Source: Phycicoccus sp. Soil748
GTDB lineage: Bacteria; Actinomycetota; Actinomycetes; Actinomycetales; Dermatophilaceae
Direction: 5' to 3'
Length of the DNA: 57,375 nt
Assembly: GCF_001428025.1 (NCBI RefSeq)
Contig: NZ_LMSC01000005.1
Coordinates: 313,314-370,688, forward strand
Shown here piece after piece: positions 23,195-31,348 of this stretch (the stretch's first letter is position 1; each line of letters opens with the position of its first letter). A program made the position numbers and the translations under genes. Below the pieces are notes generated by a model, which saw only the letters and a program-made list of their open reading frames with translations, did not search any database and had not been told where the DNA came from.

Positions 23195-23751
23195 ACGAGC
23201 TCCTGTGGTTCGTCTCCCGGGCGACCGGCACGGCGAGCATCGTCCTGCTGACCGCGGTGCTCGTCCTGGGGGCGCTCACCGCCGGCCGCCGCAGCCGCGC
23301 CCTGAGCCAGACCGTCGTGGTCGGGCTGCACCGGTCGCTGGCCCTCGGCACGTCGGCGTTCCTGCTCGCGCACATCGGCACGGCGGTCCTGGAGACCTAC
23401 GTCAGCATCGACTGGGTCTCCGCGTTCGTGCCCTTCACCGCCGGCTACCAGCCGCTGTGGGTCGGGCTCGGCACCCTCGCCTTCGACATCGTGCTGGCCG
23501 TGGTCGCGACGTCCCTGCTGCGGCACCGGCTCTCCCGGCGCGCGTGGAAGGCCGTCCACCTCACGGCATTCGCCCTCTGGCCGCTCGCCCTCGTCCACGG
23601 CTACGCCATGGGCACCGCGAACGAGCCGCTGCTGCGCCTCGTACCCGTCGCCTGCGCCGTCGTCGGCGGCCTCGCCCTCACCTGGCGCGCCGTCGCGCGC
23701 CACGCCGACCAGGACCGCCGCCAGGCGATCCTCACCCAGGAGTGGTCATGA
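23191..23751 (+). CDS. Ferric-reductase-like transmembrane protein
   Basis: A 186-residue protein with about six helices: ELLWFVSRATGTASIVLLT at the start, then HRSLALGTSAFLLAHIGTAVLETYVS, RRAWKAVHLTAFALWPLALVHGYAMG. The His pairs in the middle helices fit the haem ligands of the ferric-reductase/MsrQ/YedZ-like superfamily. It would carry electrons across the membrane through b haem or to a bound flavin. It overlaps apbE and the NuoF-like gene by ATGA, so the order ApbE - membrane cytochrome - flavoprotein - ferredoxin is one translated unit. Confidence 0.82.
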   Translation: MNELLWFVSRATGTASIVLLTAVLVLGALTAGRRSRALSQTVVVGLHRSLALGTSAFLLAHIGTAVLETYVSIDWVSAFVPFTAGYQPLWVGLGTLAFDIVLAVVATSLLRHRLSRRAWKAVHLTAFALWPLALVHGYAMGTANEPLLRLVPVACAVVGGLALTWRAVARHADQDRRQAILTQEWS

Positions 23752-24851
23752 ACCTCGTCCAGCTGCTCGAGCAGTCCGGCCTCACCGGCCGTGGTGGTGC
23801 GGCGTTCAGCACCGCCACCAAGGTCCGCGCCGCCCACGAGCACGGTGCCGCGCTCATCGTGAACGCCTGCGACGGCGAGATCGGAGCCATGAAGGACGCG
23901 TACGTCGTCGAGCACCACCTCCCGGAGCTGGTCCGCGGCGCCACGCTCGTCGGTGGCCGGCGCGTCCGGTACGCAGCCCACCGCGGGTCCGCGACCGAGG
24001 CCCGGCTGCGCTCGGCAGGGCTCGACGTGCTCTCGGCACCCGCGCGGTACGTGTCGTCGGAGGAGACGTCCCTCATCTCGCTGGCCCAGGGCGGGCTGGC
24101 GCGGCCGATGACCAAGCGGCAGCCGTTCGTCATGGGCGGCGCAGACAGCGAGGGACGGCGCATCAGCCCCACGGTGGTGCTCAACGCCGAGACCCTGTGG
24201 CGGGTCGCCCAGGTCGTCGAGCACGGGCCGCAGTGGTTCCGGTCGCAGGGCCTGCCGGACGAGCCGGGCCCGCGCCTGGTCGGCGTCGGCGGTGCGGTCT
24301 CCCGCCCGGGCGTCATCGCCACGAGCGCCGGGATCGCCCTGCGCGACATCGTGGCGGCAGCCGGGGGCGACCTCGACCACAGCGGCCCGGTCATCGTCGG
24401 CGGCCTCGGCGGCGTGCTGCTCAGCCGCGCCGAGGCTGCCTCGGCCACCTGGTCGACCGAGGGCCTGCGGGCGTTCGGTGGGCGTCCGGGGTCGGGCGTC
24501 GTGCACGTGCTCGATGCCGGCGACTGCCCCGTGGCGCAGCTGGCCCACTGGTTCGACCACGCGGCGGGGGAGAGCGCCGGCCAGTGCGGTCCGTGCATGT
24601 TCGGCCTGCCGTCGATCGCCGCCGACTGGCACGAGCTGGCCGTCGGGAGCTCGCCCGTCGCCCGCGAACGCCTCCAGCGCCGGGCCGCCTCGGTCACCGG
24701 CCGCGGTGCGTGCCGCTTCCCCGACGGCGTCGCAGGGCTGGCCACCTCGGCCCTGCGCGTGCTGTCCGACCACCTCGCCGACCACGCCTGCGGCCGCTGC
24801 GCCGAGGGCCACCCCTCCAGGAGCAGCCATGACCGCGTCCTCGCCCACTGA
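23748..24851 (+). CDS. NuoF-like flavin/Fe-S protein (SLBB and Complex1_51K-type)
   Basis: A 367-residue protein related to the 51-kDa subunit of complex I. It has GRGGAAFSTATK (residues 14-25, FMN-binding), NACDGEIGAMKD, YVSSEETSLI and an SLBB-like part (VGVGGAVSRPGVI). Near the C-terminus ESAGQCGPCMFG takes the place of the usual ESCGxCxPC: Cys280 and Cys283 are kept but the first cluster ligand is Ala. Further Cys follow in GACRFPDG (Cys322) and HACGRC. It probably takes electrons from NADH or ferredoxin in the cytoplasm and passes them to the membrane cytochrome. It overlaps the ferredoxin gene by 23 bp. Confidence 0.85.
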   Translation: MNLVQLLEQSGLTGRGGAAFSTATKVRAAHEHGAALIVNACDGEIGAMKDAYVVEHHLPELVRGATLVGGRRVRYAAHRGSATEARLRSAGLDVLSAPARYVSSEETSLISLAQGGLARPMTKRQPFVMGGADSEGRRISPTVVLNAETLWRVAQVVEHGPQWFRSQGLPDEPGPRLVGVGGAVSRPGVIATSAGIALRDIVAAAGGDLDHSGPVIVGGLGGVLLSRAEAASATWSTEGLRAFGGRPGSGVVHVLDAGDCPVAQLAHWFDHAAGESAGQCGPCMFGLPSIAADWHELAVGSSPVARERLQRRAASVTGRGACRFPDGVAGLATSALRVLSDHLADHACGRCAEGHPSRSSHDRVLAH

Positions 24852-25086
24852 CCGCCGCGACCGTCCCGCGCTCGCCGGCCACCCCACCGTCAGGGTCGAC
24901 CGGGTCGCCTGCACCGGGCACGGCGTGTGCGCCAGCCTTCTCCCGGGAAGCGTCCGGCTCGACGAGTGGGGCTATCCCGTCGTGCTCACCGCCGCCGAGG
25001 GAGGCGTCGACGACGGGGAGAGCGCACGGGCTGCGGCGGTCCGTCTCTGCCCGGCCATGGCCCTGTACGCAGAACGCCGGAGCTGA
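24829..25086 (+). CDS. 3Fe-4S-type ferredoxin
   Basis: An 85-residue ferredoxin with only three cluster Cys: Cys28 and Cys34 in CTGHGVC and Cys74 in LCP. His31 stands where a fourth ligand would be. This is the pattern of mycobacterial/streptomycete 3Fe-4S (or His-ligated) ferredoxins that usually serve P450s. The segment LPGSVRLDEWGYPVVL is typical. As last gene of the redox operon, it is more likely the electron donor or acceptor of the NuoF-like protein; no P450 is in the window. Confidence 0.88.
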   Translation: MTASSPTDRRDRPALAGHPTVRVDRVACTGHGVCASLLPGSVRLDEWGYPVVLTAAEGGVDDGESARAAAVRLCPAMALYAERRS

Positions 25087-25170
25087 CCTACGGTCGATGG
25101 TGGACGCCCCGTGCTCGGGCGCCGCGTCCCTATCAAGGTTCATCTGATCGGGCAAATATCAGACTTCCGC

Positions 25171-25200
25171 TTGACGAACCACGTATGACACGCGTGTAAT
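25171..25200 (+). promoter_or_regulatory. whiB promoter (TTGACG, 18-nt spacer, TGTAAT)
   Basis: TTGACG at 25171-25176 and TGTAAT at 25195-25200 in the most AT-rich stretch nearby. The predicted start near 25207 leaves a leader of about 50 nt ending in a GAGGAGG ribosome site. Confidence 0.65.
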
Positions 25201-25255
25201 TCCATTGTTGTCATCGGGCCGGTGGCGACAACGGCACCGGGTCGAGGAGGAAGCC

Positions 25256-25519
25256 GTGCACGAACTTCAGTTGGTCGCCCTGGACGGCGGCGACGACACC
25301 GAGATGTCCTGGCAGGAGCGTTCGCTCTGCGCCCAGACGGATCCCGAGGCGTTCTTCCCCGAGAAGGGCGGCTCGACGCGCGAGGCCAAGAAGGTCTGCG
25401 TGGGCTGCGAGGTGCGCTCCGAGTGCCTCGAGTACGCCCTGGCGAACGACGAGCGCTTCGGCATCTGGGGCGGGCTGTCCGAGCGGGAGCGCCGCAAGCT
25501 CAAGAAGCGTGCGGTCTAG
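25256..25519 (+). CDS. whiB: WhiB family Fe-S regulator (WhiB2/WhmD type)
   Basis: An 87-residue protein with the four WhiB cluster ligands Cys25, Cys48, Cys51 and Cys57 (C-x22-CxxC-x5-C), the GIWGG turn at 69-73 and a basic C-terminal tail RERRKLKKRAV. It binds a 4Fe-4S cluster, normally partners sigma factor A and controls septation and wall genes. The neighbourhood (manB, DUF3499, zincin-like, cofDE) is that of whiB2/whmD in mycobacteria and whiB in streptomycetes. The GTG at 25256 lies 5 nt after GAGGAGG. Confidence 0.93.
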   Translation: MHELQLVALDGGDDTEMSWQERSLCAQTDPEAFFPEKGGSTREAKKVCVGCEVRSECLEYALANDERFGIWGGLSERERRKLKKRAV

Positions 25520-25552
25520 TCGCCGGACCGGCGACCCCCTCGTGACGAGCTC

Positions 25553-28500
25553 ATGACGCTGGCCCCGCCCCACCGCACGACCGACGCCGGATCGGCCCCC
25601 CACCCCGGCTCCAGCCAGAGCTCCCACGCGGGTGCCGCCCCCGGCGCCGAGACGACCGGCGTCGCGGCCGCCGTGACCGCGGTGCTGGTGCTCCGCGGAC
25701 CCGCGTCCGCGCTGCCGCAGACCTTGGACTCCCTGGCCCGGCAGACGCGTCTCCCCGACCGGCTCCTGGTCGTGGACCCCGGCCTGGACGGCAACGCCGT
25801 CGAGGTGGTCCGCGCCCACCGGGCCCTCGCCGACGCCGTGCCGGACGCCGCGTACGTCAGCGTCGCCGACGCCGCCACGCTCACCGAGGCCGTCCGCGCC
25901 GCCCTCGCACAGGTTGGCGAGCACGCGGCTGCCGCCGGTGGCGAGCACCGCTCCGTCGCGGGCGAGACCCCGGCGGTCCCGGACGACACCGCAACCGTCG
26001 CCGACGAGACCCCCGCTGTCGAGCACCTGTGGGTGCTCACCTGCGACAGCGCAGCTGCGCCCACGACGCTGGCCCGGCTCCTCGACGCCGTACGCCGCTC
26101 GCCCTCGGTCGGCGCCGCCGGCCCCAAGCTCCTCGACTGGACCGTCCCTGGTGCCCTGCGCTCCGTCGGCGTCCAGCTGACCCGCAGCGGTCGGGTCATC
26201 CCGTCCCCCGCGCCGGGTGAGCCCGACCAGGGCCAGTACGACCGCCGCTCCGACGTCCTTGCGGTGCCGGCGACGGGGATGCTCGTCGAACGGGCGGTCT
26301 TCGACGGCCTGCGCGGTCCCGACCGGGCGTTCGGCGACTTCGGCGCCGACGTCGACTTCTCCTGGCGCGCCCAGCAGGCCGGCCACCGGGTCGTCGTCGT
26401 GCCCCGGGCCACGGTGTGCACCGGCGCGCCACTGGGTGACGACGACCGGAGCCCCTCGGGCTCGGGGGACACCGCCACCCGCATGCGGCGCCAGGCCCGG
26501 CGGGTCGCGCTGGCCCGGTGCGCCTGGTGGGCGCTCCCGTTCCTCGCCGTATGGGTGGCCCTGACCAGCCTGGCCGCCGCCCTCGCGCTGCTGGTCGCCA
26601 AGCGGCCGCGCGCCGCCTGGGCCGAGCTGTCCGACCTCGGTGCCGTGCTCACGCCCGGCCGCGTGCTGGGCGCCCGGTGGCGCTCACGGGGCACGCGCCG
26701 CGTACGCCGTCGTGACCTCGCCGGGCTGTTCGTGCCCGCCTCGACCGTGCTGCGCCACACCGGCGACCTGGTGCACGACCAGGTCGCCTTCGACGACGGC
26801 CGCGTCCTCGAGACGACCACCGAGGTCGTCGAGGCCGGTCCGGTGCCCGACGAGGCGCAGGACCTGCACGTGCTGGGCTCCACCTGGCTCTCGCGCGCCG
26901 CTCGCAACCCCGGCCTGCTCGCCTTCCTCCTCGCCACGGTGACCGCGCTCGTGGCCACCCGGTCCATGGGCGGCGGCCTGTTCGAGCGGCTCGGGTCCGG
27001 CGTCGTCGGTGGGGAGCTGCTCGGCGGCCGCGCCACCACAGGGTCGACCTGGCACCTGTGGCTCGACGGCTGGCACGGAGCCGGCCTCGGCCAGTCCGGG
27101 GAGCAGGGCCCCCACCTCGTGGTCCTCTCCGCCCTCGCCTGGCTGGTCACCCACCTGCCCGTCGTCGGTGCCCCCGCGTCGCCGGTGGGATCGGCGGTCG
27201 CGCTGCTCGTGACCCTCGCCGTCCCCGCCTCGACGCTCGCTGCCTACCTCGGCGCCCGCGTCATCACCCACTCGCGCTGGCCGCGGGCCCTGGTCGCCCT
27301 GGCGTGGGGGAGCACCGCGGTGCTGACCTCCGCCACTGCGACCGGTCGGCTCGGCGGCCTCGTCACGGGGATGCTGCTGCCCCTCGTCGCCGCCGGGTTC
27401 GCCCTCGCCGCCCGGAGGGGTGGCTCGACGACCGTGACCGCCGCGACCGTGCTGGCCACCGCGGTGCTCGGGGCGTTCGTCCCGGCGTTCCTGCCGCTGG
27501 CGGCGCTGGCCGCGGTGCTCGTCGTCGTCCTCGGCCGCGGCGGTGCGCGCCTGCGGGGGCTGGCCCTGCTCGTCGGACCCGCCCTGCTGCTCGGGCCGTG
27601 GGTGCAGACGCTCGTCGAGCGACCCATGCTCCTGCTCGCCGGGCCCGGACTCACGGTGTGGGGCGCCGACCAGGCGCTGCCGTGGCAGCTCGTGTTGCTG
27701 CACCCGGGCGGCCCGGGTTCGTACCCCGTGCTGCTGTCCGCCCCCGTCGTGCTGGCCGGTGTGCTGGGTCTGTTGCGGGCCGGCCGCCGCGGCTGGACCG
27801 CCACGGTGCTGTCCTTCACCGGCCTCCTCGGCCTCGCCTACGCCCTGCTGGCACCCCGCCTGGTGCTCGCGACCGTGCCCGCGGGCTCGCCCGACGCCGG
27901 CGCCTCGGTCACCGCGTGGTCCGGCACCGGACTGGCGCTGCTGGCCCTCTCGCTCCTCGCGGCAGCGCTCCTGGGTGCCGACGGGCTCGCGGTCTCGCGA
28001 GCCCGCGGTGGCTGGGTGGCACTGACCCGCTGGCCCGTGGCCGCTGCGCTCATCGTCGCCGTGGTCGCCGGGATCGGCTGGACCTCGTGGAAGACCCTCG
28101 GCGACACGCTCGGTACGTGGACCGATCCGCGCCCGGCCGTCGCCGTCGACCAGGCCGAGAGCGGTGTCGGCAACCGCATGCTCCTGCTGCAGCCCGAGGG
28201 CACTGGGCTGTCGTTCGACCTGCTGGGGCGCGAGCCCTCCGACCTCGCCCGGTCCCTGCCGCCGACGGCCGCGGACCGCCCTGACGAGACCGCGCTCGCG
28301 ACCGCGGTCGGCCAGCTGTTCCAGCAGGGCGCCGCACCCGGTGAGCTCGACCCCGCCAAGGCGCTGTCCGACCTCGCGGTGGGGTTCGTCGGCCTGCGCA
28401 CCGACGACACCGATCCTCGGATCCGGGCGCTGGACGCCACCGCCGGCCTGGGCCGCCTCGGCCAGCACGACGGCGTGACGTTCTGGCGGGTCCTCCCCGG

Positions 28501-28873
28501 CGGCTCGAGGGCCGACGACGGGTCCCTGGCCCCCTCCCGCATCCGGCTCGTGACCGCCCGCTCCGCGCAGGCACTGTCCGTGGACGGCGACCACGGCCGC
28601 CTCGTCACACGGGCAGTCGTGCCCCAGGGCGCCTCCCTCGTCCTCGCCGAGCCCGCCGGGTGGGTCCGGCACGCCCGCGTGGAGGTCGACGGCCACGTGG
28701 TGGCGCCGGCCGACGAGGGCGTCGCCTACCCCGTACCCGCGGGCGCGCACACCCTCACCGTCGAGGTGCTGCCCTCCGACGCCACCTGGCGCTGGGCCCA
28801 GGGTCTCGCCCTCCTGCTCGTGGTGTTCCTCGCCATCCCCTTCGGCAACCGTGCCTCGAGGAGGCGGTCGTGA
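25553..28873 (+). CDS. GT2 glycosyltransferase with large multi-pass membrane region
   Basis: An 1106-residue protein. The N-terminal GT-A domain (about 40-300) has AVLVLRGPASALPQTLDSL, GAAGPKLLDW and FGDFGADVDFSWRAQQAGHRV, the last being the ED/DxDW-type motif of rhamnosyl/galactofuranosyl GT2s. An Asp/Glu-rich insert lies at about 115-155. From about residue 325 on there are some 14 helices and then an extracytoplasmic C-terminal domain (VEVDGHVVAPADEG). It probably adds a sugar to a lipid-linked wall glycan. Starts 33 bp after whiB and overlaps the DUF5719 gene by 4 bp, the usual actinobacterial order. Confidence 0.85.
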   Translation: MTLAPPHRTTDAGSAPHPGSSQSSHAGAAPGAETTGVAAAVTAVLVLRGPASALPQTLDSLARQTRLPDRLLVVDPGLDGNAVEVVRAHRALADAVPDAAYVSVADAATLTEAVRAALAQVGEHAAAAGGEHRSVAGETPAVPDDTATVADETPAVEHLWVLTCDSAAAPTTLARLLDAVRRSPSVGAAGPKLLDWTVPGALRSVGVQLTRSGRVIPSPAPGEPDQGQYDRRSDVLAVPATGMLVERAVFDGLRGPDRAFGDFGADVDFSWRAQQAGHRVVVVPRATVCTGAPLGDDDRSPSGSGDTATRMRRQARRVALARCAWWALPFLAVWVALTSLAAALALLVAKRPRAAWAELSDLGAVLTPGRVLGARWRSRGTRRVRRRDLAGLFVPASTVLRHTGDLVHDQVAFDDGRVLETTTEVVEAGPVPDEAQDLHVLGSTWLSRAARNPGLLAFLLATVTALVATRSMGGGLFERLGSGVVGGELLGGRATTGSTWHLWLDGWHGAGLGQSGEQGPHLVVLSALAWLVTHLPVVGAPASPVGSAVALLVTLAVPASTLAAYLGARVITHSRWPRALVALAWGSTAVLTSATATGRLGGLVTGMLLPLVAAGFALAARRGGSTTVTAATVLATAVLGAFVPAFLPLAALAAVLVVVLGRGGARLRGLALLVGPALLLGPWVQTLVERPMLLLAGPGLTVWGADQALPWQLVLLHPGGPGSYPVLLSAPVVLAGVLGLLRAGRRGWTATVLSFTGLLGLAYALLAPRLVLATVPAGSPDAGASVTAWSGTGLALLALSLLAAALLGADGLAVSRARGGWVALTRWPVAAALIVAVVAGIGWTSWKTLGDTLGTWTDPRPAVAVDQAESGVGNRMLLLQPEGTGLSFDLLGREPSDLARSLPPTAADRPDETALATAVGQLFQQGAAPGELDPAKALSDLAVGFVGLRTDDTDPRIRALDATAGLGRLGQHDGVTFWRVLPGGSRADDGSLAPSRIRLVTARSAQALSVDGDHGRLVTRAVVPQGASLVLAEPAGWVRHARVEVDGHVVAPADEGVAYPVPAGAHTLTVEVLPSDATWRWAQGLALLLVVFLAIPFGNRASRRRS

Positions 28874-30360
28874 ACGTCTCCGTCAGCGGCATCGTCCGGA
28901 CGGTGCTCGTCGCCGCGGCCGGCGCGGGCCTCGTGGTCGCTGCCACGCAGAGCCAGGGCGCGATCGCCCTCGGGTCGAGGACGGCGGACGACTCGCGCGT
29001 CAGCGGCTCCACCGACCCCGTACGCGGCTCGACCGTCGTGTGCCCCGGCCCCGAGCTCAAGGGGGTCCCCGGCGTGGACGACCTCCCACTGGGGGTAAGG
29101 GTCGCGGCAGCTGCCGCCCCCGCGTCGGTCCTCAGCGGGGTCGCGCCCGTGTCGACGCCGGGCAGCGTCGTGCTCACGGCAGTCCCCGGCGGCCCCGCCA
29201 AGGACACGGCGACGACGCGCGGCGACCTCGCCGCCGCCGACGTCGGTGGTCGCTCCGGCGTCCTCGCCGAGGCATCGCAGGCGCTGGCTCCCGGCCTGGC
29301 CGCGGCGCAGTCCTGGCTGGTGGCCTCCGGCGACCAGCGGGCGCTCGCCTCGAGCCCCTGCACCCAGGCCGGGTCGGACTTCTGGGTCCTGGCGGGCGGA
29401 GGCGCTCCGGGCCGCCAGGAGCGGCTCGTCCTCACCAACCCGGGCGGCAACGCGGTCACCGTCGACCTGACCCTGCACGGCCCCGACGGCGAGCTCGCGT
29501 CACCGCAGGGCAAGGGCATCGTCGTCCCGGCTCGCGGCCGCACGTCGTTCCTCGTGGACTCCATCGCCGGCGACGTCGCGTCGCCCGCCCTGCACGTGGT
29601 CGCCGAGGGTGGGGTCGTCTCCGCGGCGGTCAACGACTCGTGGCTCGACGGCACGCGCCCGGCCGGCTCCGACGACGCCGTACCCACCGCACCGCCGTCA
29701 CGAGACCAGGTCATCCCCGCGGTCCAGGTCGCCGGCCCGGCCGTGCTGCGCGTCGCCGTACCGGGTGACTCCGAGGCCGTCGTCCAGGCCAGGGTGCTCA
29801 CCGCGACCGGGCCACGCGCCCTGCCTGCCGGTGGTGTCACGCGCCTCGACGGCGGACAGGTCCGCGACATCGACCTGTCCAAGCTGCCGTTCGGCACCGT
29901 CGGCATCCAGGTCCGGGCCGACGTCCCGGTCGTGGCCGCGGTCATGGTCAGCCGAGGTGCTCCCGGTGCGCCGAGCGACTTCGCCTGGTCGTCGTCCACC
30001 CCGGCGCTCACCGGTGTGGCCGGGCTGCCGTTGATGGACCCTGCAGGCTCGCCGAAGCCCCTGGCCCGTGGCCTCGGGCTCAGCGCCACCGGCGACACGG
30101 CCGTGGTCGACGTGGTCACTCTCGGCGCGGGCGGGGCGGAGAAGACCCAGCGCGTGACCGTGGCCCGCGACAGCTCGTCGACGGTCAACCTCACGGGCGC
30201 GAGCTCGGTGTGGGTGCGGCAGGTCTCCGGCAAGGGCCTGCTGCACGGCGGGGTCATCTCGGCCATCTCCGTCGCCGACGGCACCCTCATCACCTCGACC
30301 CCGCTGCTCGACACGGCCCTGCGGACGACGAGCGTGAGCCTGCGCGAGGTCCGCCACTAG
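28870..30360 (+). CDS. DUF5719 family exported protein
   Basis: A 496-residue protein with an N-terminal signal anchor (about 5-33) and a long beta-rich extracytoplasmic part: ERLVLTNPGGNAVTVDLTLHGPDGEL, GIVVPARGRTSFLVDSIAGDV, ALHVVAEGGVVSAAVNDSW. Two Cys (VVCPGPE, SPCTQAGSDFW) may form a disulphide. This is the DUF5719 family, found right after the whiB-linked GT2 in many actinobacteria; it presumably works with that enzyme outside the membrane. Function not established. The start is GTG inside the end of the GT2 gene (GTGA overlap). Confidence 0.85.
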   Translation: MNVSVSGIVRTVLVAAAGAGLVVAATQSQGAIALGSRTADDSRVSGSTDPVRGSTVVCPGPELKGVPGVDDLPLGVRVAAAAAPASVLSGVAPVSTPGSVVLTAVPGGPAKDTATTRGDLAAADVGGRSGVLAEASQALAPGLAAAQSWLVASGDQRALASSPCTQAGSDFWVLAGGGAPGRQERLVLTNPGGNAVTVDLTLHGPDGELASPQGKGIVVPARGRTSFLVDSIAGDVASPALHVVAEGGVVSAAVNDSWLDGTRPAGSDDAVPTAPPSRDQVIPAVQVAGPAVLRVAVPGDSEAVVQARVLTATGPRALPAGGVTRLDGGQVRDIDLSKLPFGTVGIQVRADVPVVAAVMVSRGAPGAPSDFAWSSSTPALTGVAGLPLMDPAGSPKPLARGLGLSATGDTAVVDVVTLGAGGAEKTQRVTVARDSSSTVNLTGASSVWVRQVSGKGLLHGGVISAISVADGTLITSTPLLDTALRTTSVSLREVRH

Positions 30361-30402
30361 GCCCGAAACCGGTCAGCCGGGGACGGTGTGGCCTCGGGGC
30401 GG

Positions 30403-30858
30403 TCAGTCGTCGCCGGTGTCGTAGCGGGGGTCGAGGTCGCCGGGCGCCATGCCGAAGAGTGCGGCAACCTGCTCGACGACGACGTCACCGACGATCGCGG
30501 TCAGCTCGCGCTGGTCCTGGGCACGCGCCTCGATCGGCCTGCGGTAGATGACGATCCGCGCCGGCTGCCTGCCGTGGGAGGGAAAGACACGGCCCAACGG
30601 GACGCCGTCGCGCTCCCACGGCGCGGGGTCGGTGGTCGGCACGTCCTCGACGGCGAACTCGACCTGCTCGAACCGCGGTCCCAGCCGTGGTTCGAGCCTG
30701 GCCGCGCTGTCGAGCACCAGGTCGTCGAACTGCTGGCGCCGAGTCACCATCGCGGGCACGGCAGGCCATGCCAGCGGGCCACGGACGCCGCGGCCGCGGC
30801 GGTCCCGGCGTGGTCCGCGGCGGGCGGCGGGCGAACCGGGGGAGCCGGACGAAGTCAC
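30403..30858 (-). CDS. Zincin-like metallopeptidase family protein lacking HExxH
   Basis: A 151-residue protein of the small metallopeptidase (zinicin-like) family that is always next to DUF3499. QQFDDLVLDSAARLEPRL, VEFAVEDVP and RIVIYRRPIEARA match the family. Where other members have HEVAHH, this one reads VEQVAAL (from residue 128), so both His ligands are gone and peptidase activity is unlikely. Its Arg/Pro-rich first 30 residues look disordered. The GTG start follows TAGGGT by 6 nt (leaderless). Confidence 0.82.
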   Translation of the reverse strand: MTSSGSPGSPAARRGPRRDRRGRGVRGPLAWPAVPAMVTRRQQFDDLVLDSAARLEPRLGPRFEQVEFAVEDVPTTDPAPWERDGVPLGRVFPSHGRQPARIVIYRRPIEARAQDQRELTAIVGDVVVEQVAALFGMAPGDLDPRYDTGDD

Positions 30859-30864
30859 GCGACC

Positions 30865-30870
30865 ACCCTA
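30865..30870 (-). promoter_or_regulatory. -10 box TAGGGT, leaderless start of the zincin-like gene
   Basis: TAGGGT on the minus strand, 6 nt before the GTG at 30858. Its divergent partner box is 35 bp away. Confidence 0.55.
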
Positions 30871-30905
30871 CGGCGTGCCGGGTCGGCGGCCGCCGGGTCG
30901 TCGCA

Positions 30906-30911
30906 TAGAGT
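30906..30911 (+). promoter_or_regulatory. -10 box TAGAGT, leaderless start of the DUF3499 gene
   Basis: TAGAGT ends 7 nt before the GTG at 30919. Confidence 0.6.
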
Positions 30912-30918
30912 CCCCGTC

Positions 30919-31329
30919 GTGAGTCTGTCCAGGAGGTGCTCCCGCACCGCGTGCCCCAAGGCCGCCATCGCGACGCTCACCTACGTCTACGCTGACCAGA
31001 CCGCGGTGGTCGGCCCGCTCGCCACCTTCGCCGAGCCGCACACCTACGACCTGTGCCTCGACCACGCCGAGGGGCTCACCGCCCCGCGCGGGTGGGAGAT
31101 CGTGCGGCTGTCGGGGGAGTACGTCGAGCCCGAGCCGTCGCACGACGACCTGCTGGCGCTGGCCAACGCGGTCCGCGAGGCGGGGCGTCCCCGGCTCGGT
31201 GAGCAGCCGCTGGCACGCACGGCCGGCCACCCCACCGGGCACACCACGGTGCGGGCGGACGACGAGGGCGCCTCGGGTGCCGTCGAGACCGGTCGTCGCG
31301 GGCACCTGCGCGTTCTGCGCGACAGCTGA
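30919..31329 (+). CDS. DUF3499 family protein
   Basis: A 136-residue cytoplasmic protein starting SLSRRCSRTACPKAAIATLTYVYAD. Two Cys (CSRTAC) and a later CLDH pair make a probable zinc site. ATFAEPHTYDLCLDHAEGLTAPRGWEIVRL is the family core. The function is unknown, but the gene is fixed beside the zincin-like gene and manB in actinobacteria. The GTG start is supported by the -10 box 7 nt upstream and by the length of homologues. Confidence 0.88.
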   Translation: MSLSRRCSRTACPKAAIATLTYVYADQTAVVGPLATFAEPHTYDLCLDHAEGLTAPRGWEIVRLSGEYVEPEPSHDDLLALANAVREAGRPRLGEQPLARTAGHPTGHTTVRADDEGASGAVETGRRGHLRVLRDS

Positions 31330-31336
31330 CCCCGGC

Positions 31337-31342
31337 TAGGGT
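31337..31342 (+). promoter_or_regulatory. -10 box TAGGGT, leaderless start of manB
   Basis: TAGGGT ends 6 nt before the GTG at 31349. Confidence 0.6.
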
Positions 31343-31348
31343 TGCGGC

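Noticed and set aside
26684-28750. Long open frame on the minus strand (688 codons)
   Set aside because: Antisense shadow of the GT2/membrane gene, a common artefact at this GC content.
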